Shown here: positions 62,341 to 64,000 of the stretch, in pieces
Layout: the number at the start of each line of letters is the position of its first letter
Numbering within the stretch: position 1 is the first letter of the stretch
NCBI RefSeq assembly: GCF_900090105.1
Contig: NZ_FMDM01000022.1
Coordinates: forward strand, 26,710 to 90,709
Direction of reading: 5' to 3'
Length of the DNA: 64,000 nucleotides
From: Micromonospora humi
GTDB lineage: Bacteria > Actinomycetota > Actinomycetes > Mycobacteriales > Micromonosporaceae
Program-made: the position numbers and the translations under genes
Notes under the pieces: generated by a model
What the model was told of the DNA's origin: nothing
Databases searched by the model: none
The model's input: only the letters and a program-made list of their open reading frames with translations

Positions 62341-63114
62341 TCAGAGGTACGCGTCGAGCAGCGCGAGCACCGCCGCCGGGTCCTCGACGTGCGCGTTGTG
62401 GCCCAGCCCCGGCAGCGTGGCCACCGGCACACCCAACTCCTTGAGCTGCGCGTCGGTCACCATCGGATCCAGCTCGCCCCGGGCCAGCAGCACCGGCACG
62501 TCGACGGCGGACAGCAGGGCGGGCAGCCGGGGCTCCCCCACCGCGAACGCGGCCGGATCCATGGCCAGCCGCCAGCGGCCGTCACCGCGCTGGGCGTGGC
62601 CGTCCTCCCGACGCAGCCCCGCGTCGACCACCGGATGGTCGGGGGCGAACAGCCCGGCCAGCCCGGAGACCCGCAGATAGCGACGGGCCGCCTCGTCCCG
62701 CGTCGCGAACCAGGTCACCGGCCGGGCGGCCAACTCCTCGGCCTTGGCCAGCTCGGCCGCTGACCACGCCACCTTGATGCCGAGCCCCACCACGGCGTCG
62801 ACCGGCAGCCCGCGCTGCCGGGCGGCCAGCGCCAGGGCCACCACCCCTCCGAGCGAGTGCCCGAGCAGCACGAGCCGATCGTTCGGGCCGAGCCGGACCG
62901 ACCCGAGGCCGTCCGCCGCACGCTGCGCCAGGGCCGCGAAGGAATACTCGGTCAGCGGCGGGGACCAACCGTGGCCGGCCAGGTCGGGGGCGAGCCAACG
63001 GCCGGGCCAGCGACGCTCCAGCAGCGGCGCCCACGGCAACCACACCTCGCCGGTAGCGCCCATGCCGTGCAGGAGCACCAGGTGACGGGTCGCCGTCGCC
63101 GCCGTATCGCCCAT
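62341..63114 (-). CDS. Alpha/beta hydrolase
   Basis: 257 residues. The oxyanion loop is in HLVLLHGMGATGEVWLPWAP, the nucleophile Ser near 87 in RLVLLGHSLGGVVALALA, the acid in LLARGELDPMVTDAQLKELG and the His near 240 in LPGLGHNAHVEDPAAVLALL. A lid region lies about 120-190. The ATG at 63114 is chosen because CAGACT lies 7 nt upstream; the frame continues to 63390 without protein character. Substrate unknown. It converges on the TagF-like gene with a 4-bp gap. Confidence 0.85.
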   Translation of the reverse strand: MGDTAATATRHLVLLHGMGATGEVWLPWAPLLERRWPGRWLAPDLAGHGWSPPLTEYSFAALAQRAADGLGSVRLGPNDRLVLLGHSLGGVVALALAARQRGLPVDAVVGLGIKVAWSAAELAKAEELAARPVTWFATRDEAARRYLRVSGLAGLFAPDHPVVDAGLRREDGHAQRGDGRWRLAMDPAAFAVGEPRLPALLSAVDVPVLLARGELDPMVTDAQLKELGVPVATLPGLGHNAHVEDPAAVLALLDAYL

Positions 63115-63121
63115 ACGGCGC

Positions 63122-63127
63122 AGTCTG
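63122..63127 (-). promoter_or_regulatory. -10-like CAGACT, leaderless
   Basis: Seven nt separate CAGACT (minus strand) from the hydrolase ATG. Confidence 0.35.
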
Positions 63128-63448
63128 CCACCGGACGGACACGCCACGCGAGACCGAACCCGCACCCACCCCGGTCGACCTTGCGCTGGTGGCCCGGCCA
63201 GGCCGGCGGCGGACGGGCGTGGCGAGGTTCCCGGACGGTGGCCGTCGACCGGGGTCGACGGCGTCCGCCGACCCGCACAGCCTGCACAGGCGGATCCGTC
63301 ACCTCCGCACCGGCCCGCAAGGGGCCGGACCCCCCGTAGGCCGAGTCCCAGGTCGAGCGGAACGTGCCGCGTGACCGCCATTGCGTTCACTCACGTGCCC
63401 CGCGGGACGCGGGCGGAACGCTGTGGGTGTCTGCGGGGCCTTGTGGCA

Positions 63449-63504
63449 CCCATGGTGCTCCACCCGCCGGGCGCGCGGGCGGGGCCCGGGTGGAACACCA
63501 CGGG
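63449..63504. repeat. Large inverted repeat, 18-bp arms
   Basis: Arms 63449-63466 and 63487-63504 match at 16 of 18 positions around a 20-nt GC-rich loop that can itself fold. Sequences flanking the outer ends (GGGTGTCTGCGGGGC at 63425, GGGTGTGTGCGGGGC at 63502) are direct repeats. It lies between divergent genes, so a simple terminator is not expected. Confidence 0.65.
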
Positions 63505-63908
63505 TGTGTGCGGGGCGGGATGTGGCGGGGGCCCGTTCCGGTTGGGGGTGGTGGAGCCTGTGGGGTGGTGCGGGTGGCTGGCGGGTGCCCGGTGGCGTGC
63601 CGCCGGGTGTTCCGGATGGGGTGGGTGTCCGGTTCGGCGGTGGTGGGCGGCACCCCGGCGACGGAATCGTCGCGGGGTGCGGGGCGTTGTAGACGGGTGA
63701 ACGACCGAGGAAGGCGAGCGCACCACCGCCCCCCCACCCCGGGAATGACGGTGGCCGCCCGGTCGTTGCACACACTCCCGGCACCGCGACGAGGCAGCGT
63801 CCTGCCCCGCGAGCATGCCGGATCCCCCAGTCTTCCGAGCGCCTGACGGTGCCCCCGCACCCCCGGTCCCCCCACGGGGTGCGTCGACCCCCGAATGGAG
63901 CCCCCACC

Positions 63909-64000
63909 ATGAACACGATCCTGCGTAAGAGCATCCTCGGTGTTGCTGGCCTGGCCTTTACCGGTGGTGTGTTCGCCGGTCCGATCGCCGCGCACGCCGA
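63909..64000 (+). CDS. Secreted protein, signal peptide only (cut by window end)
   Basis: Thirty codons are present. A short basic start (MNTILRKS), a hydrophobic core (ILGVAGLAFTGGVFAG) and an AHA cleavage site form a classic Sec signal peptide. The mature protein lies beyond the window, so no function can be given. GGAG lies 9 nt before the ATG. Confidence 0.75.
   Translation, partial: MNTILRKSILGVAGLAFTGGVFAGPIAAHA

Larger units (their letters stand above)
63115..63908. other. Long non-coding region upstream of a secreted protein
   Basis: Nearly 800 bp without a convincing gene; the open frames on both strands are low-complexity consequences of base composition. It holds a large hairpin (63449-63504), a partial direct repeat (63425 and 63502), a strongly G-rich stretch on the plus strand (about 63505-63660) and, nearer the gene, a C-rich stretch after 63720. 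A long structured 5' leader for the gene at 63909 is plausible. Confidence 0.5.

Noticed and set aside
63387..63995. 202-codon minus-strand gene in the terminal non-coding region
   Set aside because: Pro/Thr/His/Arg-rich low-complexity translation, no start signals, and it would overlap the signal peptide gene on the other strand.

Overview
The DNA is very GC-rich, with strong GC3 bias, many GTG starts and many leaderless promoters of the form TANNNT followed 6-8 nt later by the start codon. It carries dispersed palindromic terminators of a type I associate with Micromonosporaceae and encodes the GlgE route to alpha-glucan. I read it as the chromosome of a filamentous actinomycete, most likely Micromonospora or a close relative. 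This is inference: there is no rRNA or other marker gene to settle it. I saw no tRNA, rRNA, CRISPR, IS element or integrase.

Layout. 1-2052 is the 3' part of tex. 2053-3623 is a rearrangement scar: GC tandem repeats, a broken minus-strand polymerase-like fragment and a glycosyltransferase lacking its N-terminus. After a small conserved protein and a DUF389 membrane protein, 5.3-17.5 kb is a Wzx/Wzy-type exopolysaccharide locus. A plus-strand operon carries GT4, LegC/PglE-type aminotransferase, PglC-type phosphoglycosyl transferase, two tandem paralogous GT4s, flippase and polymerase. It converges on a four-gene minus-strand nucleotide-sugar operon (LegB-type 4,6-dehydratase, SDR reductase, nucleotidyltransferase, epimerase).

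17.7-29.6 kb is housekeeping and storage metabolism: methyltransferase, NAD kinase, pgm, glgC, divergent glgM/glgA, a second methyltransferase, a VOC protein and HxlR regulator pair, then glgE-glgB. 29.6-39.3 kb is mixed: a secreted low-complexity repeat protein behind a 34-bp palindrome, a DUF2183 protein, a multi-pass glycosyltransferase-like protein, YaaA, a possible WhiA-like LAGLIDADG-type protein, and a TAXI lipoprotein convergent with a two-component system, then a DUF952 protein.

39.4-62.3 kb is a second, ABC-exporter-dependent cell-wall glycopolymer locus. It has Wzm/Wzt (TagGH-like), a bifunctional CDP-ribitol synthase, two membrane-anchored TagF/TarL-like polymerases, several glycosyltransferases and homologues of all five Wbp enzymes that would give UDP-2,3-diacetamido-2,3-dideoxy-mannuronic acid, split over several transcription units. 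The gene set predicts a polymer combining ribitol-phosphate units and a diacetamido-uronic acid. The window ends with an alpha/beta hydrolase, a long unusual non-coding stretch rich in G and hairpins, and the signal peptide of a secreted protein cut by the window edge.
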